NCBI GenBank assembly: GCA_017623335.1
Contig: JAGAPI010000047.1
Coordinates: 1-15,648, forward strand
DNA length: 15,648 nt
Origin: Prevotella sp.
GTDB lineage: Bacteria > Bacteroidota > Bacteroidia > Bacteroidales > Bacteroidaceae
Direction of reading: 5' to 3'
The notes beneath the pieces were generated by a model. It was not told the origin of the DNA. It searched no databases and saw nothing but the letters and a program-made list of their open reading frames with translations. This document shows, piece by piece, positions 14,415-15,648 of the stretch (positions within the stretch are counted from its first letter, which is position 1; each line of letters opens with the position of its first letter). The translations under genes and the position numbers were made by a program.

Positions 14415-15062
14415 ATGAAAGTACTACAGAGTTCTCTTTTCCGCGCCTTTTGCTCAATAGCAATAGGCGCACTGCTCATTAAATATCGTGGTGCCACAGT
14501 TACGTGGATAACCATAGCCATTGGTGTCCTGTTTCTCATTTCGGGCGTCATCTCGTGTGTCACCTATTTCATGGCAACACGCCATTCTGACAACTACAGG
14601 ATTACCGATGCCGAAGGCAATGTGATAAACAATTACAAACCAGCATTTCCCATTGTTGGGCTTGGCAGCATCATTCTCGGATTCCTGCTTGCCATCACTC
14701 CCAATATCTTTGTAACTACGCTGATGTACATCCTCGGTGCTGTGCTTATCCTCGGTGCCGTCAACCAGTATATGAACCTTGCCAATGCGAGAAAGATTGG
14801 AAAAATCCCGTTTGTGTTCTGGATTTGTCCGTCACTGATTCTGCTCACAGGTTTCTTTGTGGTTCTCAAACCGATGGAGACGGCAGAATTGCCGTTGCTC
14901 ATCATCGGCTGGTGCTCGCTGCTCTACGGCATTACCGAAATCATTAATGCCATGAAGGTAAGCTCGCAGCAACGTAAATATAAAAAGATGATACAGCAAA
15001 AGGAACAGGAGGCACAGACAGAGCAAGCAGAGCCGTCAGTTGTTTCCGACAACCCCGCTTAA
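14415..15062 (+). CDS. HdeD/DUF308-family membrane protein
   Basis: The protein is 215 aa with six predicted membrane segments at about 7-23, 28-53, 76-95, 98-118, 130-150 and 156-180, the pattern of the HdeD-like DUF308 family. Gly-rich motifs typical of the family are seen (IAIGVLFLISGVIS, GLGSIILGFLLAITP, YILGAVLILGAVNQY, IIGWCSLLYGITEIINA). The C-terminal tail (about 182-215) is charged, Gln/Glu-rich and cytosolic. E. coli HdeD is tied to acid resistance, but most family members have no defined role, so only the family is assigned. It probably shares a transcript with the upstream gene (30-base gap). Its last 27 bases overlap the convergent mfd stop. Confidence 0.85.
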   Translation: MKVLQSSLFRAFCSIAIGALLIKYRGATVTWITIAIGVLFLISGVISCVTYFMATRHSDNYRITDAEGNVINNYKPAFPIVGLGSIILGFLLAITPNIFVTTLMYILGAVLILGAVNQYMNLANARKIGKIPFVFWICPSLILLTGFFVVLKPMETAELPLLIIGWCSLLYGITEIINAMKVSSQQRKYKKMIQQKEQEAQTEQAEPSVVSDNPA

Positions 15063-15648
15063 CACCTCTACCGCGTCGGCAACATTTGCCACGTGAGTAA
15101 CCAACAGAGAACGCTTGCCTTTGTTATCCTTGAGATTGCAGCGGCGGGCGTTTTTAGATATGTAGTCGAGCAAAAGTCCGAAAGCACTGCTTTGAAAGTA
15201 TGCCTGACCGGCACTTACCGGGAAGAACAGCGACATATGGTCGCCCTTCAGCATAATCTTCTCCACACCGAGTTTCTTGCCCAGCCGGCGCAGAGCCACC
15301 ACCTTCATCAGTTCCTCAGCCATCGTAGGCGGCTCACCGAAGCGGTCGCGCAGACGGTTGCGGTACTGCTCCAGTTCCTCGTCGCTCTTCAGGTTGTCAA
15401 GCTCACGGTAGAGCAGCATTCGCTCACTGTCGCTTGGCACATAATACTCGGGGAAATACATCTCGTAGTCGCTCTCTATTGCGCAGTCGTCCACAAAGTC
15501 CTCGCCGCTCATCTCCTTGTTTTCCAGCTCTTCCTGATAAAGGTCGGCAAACTCCTCTGTTTTCAGCTCACGCACCGCCTGATTCAGAATCTTTGTGTAT
15601 GTCTCATAACCAAGGTCGCTGATGAATCCGCTCTGTTCGGCACCGAGC
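15036..15648 (-). CDS. mfd: Transcription-repair coupling factor Mfd, C-terminal part
   Basis: This is the 3' end of a minus-strand gene that continues beyond the right edge; 204 residues are visible. The reading frame is open to the edge and starts LGAEQSGFISDLGYETYTKI, which matches the end of the Mfd translocase region. The C-terminal TRCF domain follows (EMYFPEYYVPSDSERMLLYR, then LRDRFGEPPTMAEELMKVV, and a beta-rich end). Mfd removes stalled RNA polymerase and recruits UvrA to transcribed-strand damage. The helicase motifs are outside the window. The stop is the TGA at 15036-15038, inside the last codons of the convergent DUF308 gene. Confidence 0.94.
   Translation of the reverse strand, partial: LGAEQSGFISDLGYETYTKILNQAVRELKTEEFADLYQEELENKEMSGEDFVDDCAIESDYEMYFPEYYVPSDSERMLLYRELDNLKSDEELEQYRNRLRDRFGEPPTMAEELMKVVALRRLGKKLGVEKIMLKGDHMSLFFPVSAGQAYFQSSAFGLLLDYISKNARRCNLKDNKGKRSLLVTHVANVADAVEVLSGVVGNN

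Overview
The window looks like a chromosomal segment of a Bacteroidales bacterium, most likely Prevotellaceae. The evidence is several Bacteroidetes-type promoters (TTTG or TTG, about 19-20 bases, then TAnnTTTG), absent Shine-Dalgarno sites, a FISUMP-type surface protein, a secretion-like C-terminal beta module, and an RprX/RprY two-component pair. No genus-level marker is present, so this is inference.

Region 1 (1-5772) is dominated by a complete diversity-generating retroelement (DGR). A promoter at about 226-255 drives a roughly 380-nt leader with mutually exclusive helices. Next comes a two-gene operon: a small exported protein (640-1212) and a 737-aa exported target (1209-3422), overlapping as ATGA. 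The target's last about 65 residues are the variable repeat, VR (3227-3426). A 92-nt near-perfect hairpin follows (3469-3560), then a MutS-domain-I-like accessory gene (3580-4125), the template repeat, TR (4300-4499), and a DGR-type reverse transcriptase (4555-5772). TR and VR differ at 22 of 200 positions. Of these, 21 lie at TR adenines, which is the signature of adenine-specific mutagenic retrohoming. Seventeen residues of a C-type-lectin-like domain are changed as a result. The RT with its accessory protein is expected to copy TR RNA with errors at A and replace VR, so the cell varies the tip of a surface or secreted binding protein.

Region 2 (5773-9005) holds two unrelated ATPase genes: an AAA/DUF4143 protein (6001-7341) and an AAA-ATPase-like/PD-(D/E)XK protein (7434-9005). 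Each has its own promoter. The two promoters are nearly identical over 43 bases and share a GAAT-N5-ATTC dyad, suggesting co-regulation or spread as a family. The 5' UTR of the first gene consists of about three degenerate 33-bp repeats. A similar 21-bp repeat run at 18-94 may be the leader of another such gene lying off the left edge.

Region 3 (9006-15648) reads as core genome: recN (9083-10744), rprX/rprY (10860-13083) behind a 17-bp inverted repeat that touches the rprX promoter, a secreted Asn/Arg/Ser-rich repeat protein (13257-14384), an HdeD/DUF308 membrane protein (14415-15062), and the 3' end of mfd on the minus strand (15036-15648), which overlaps the previous gene tail to tail.
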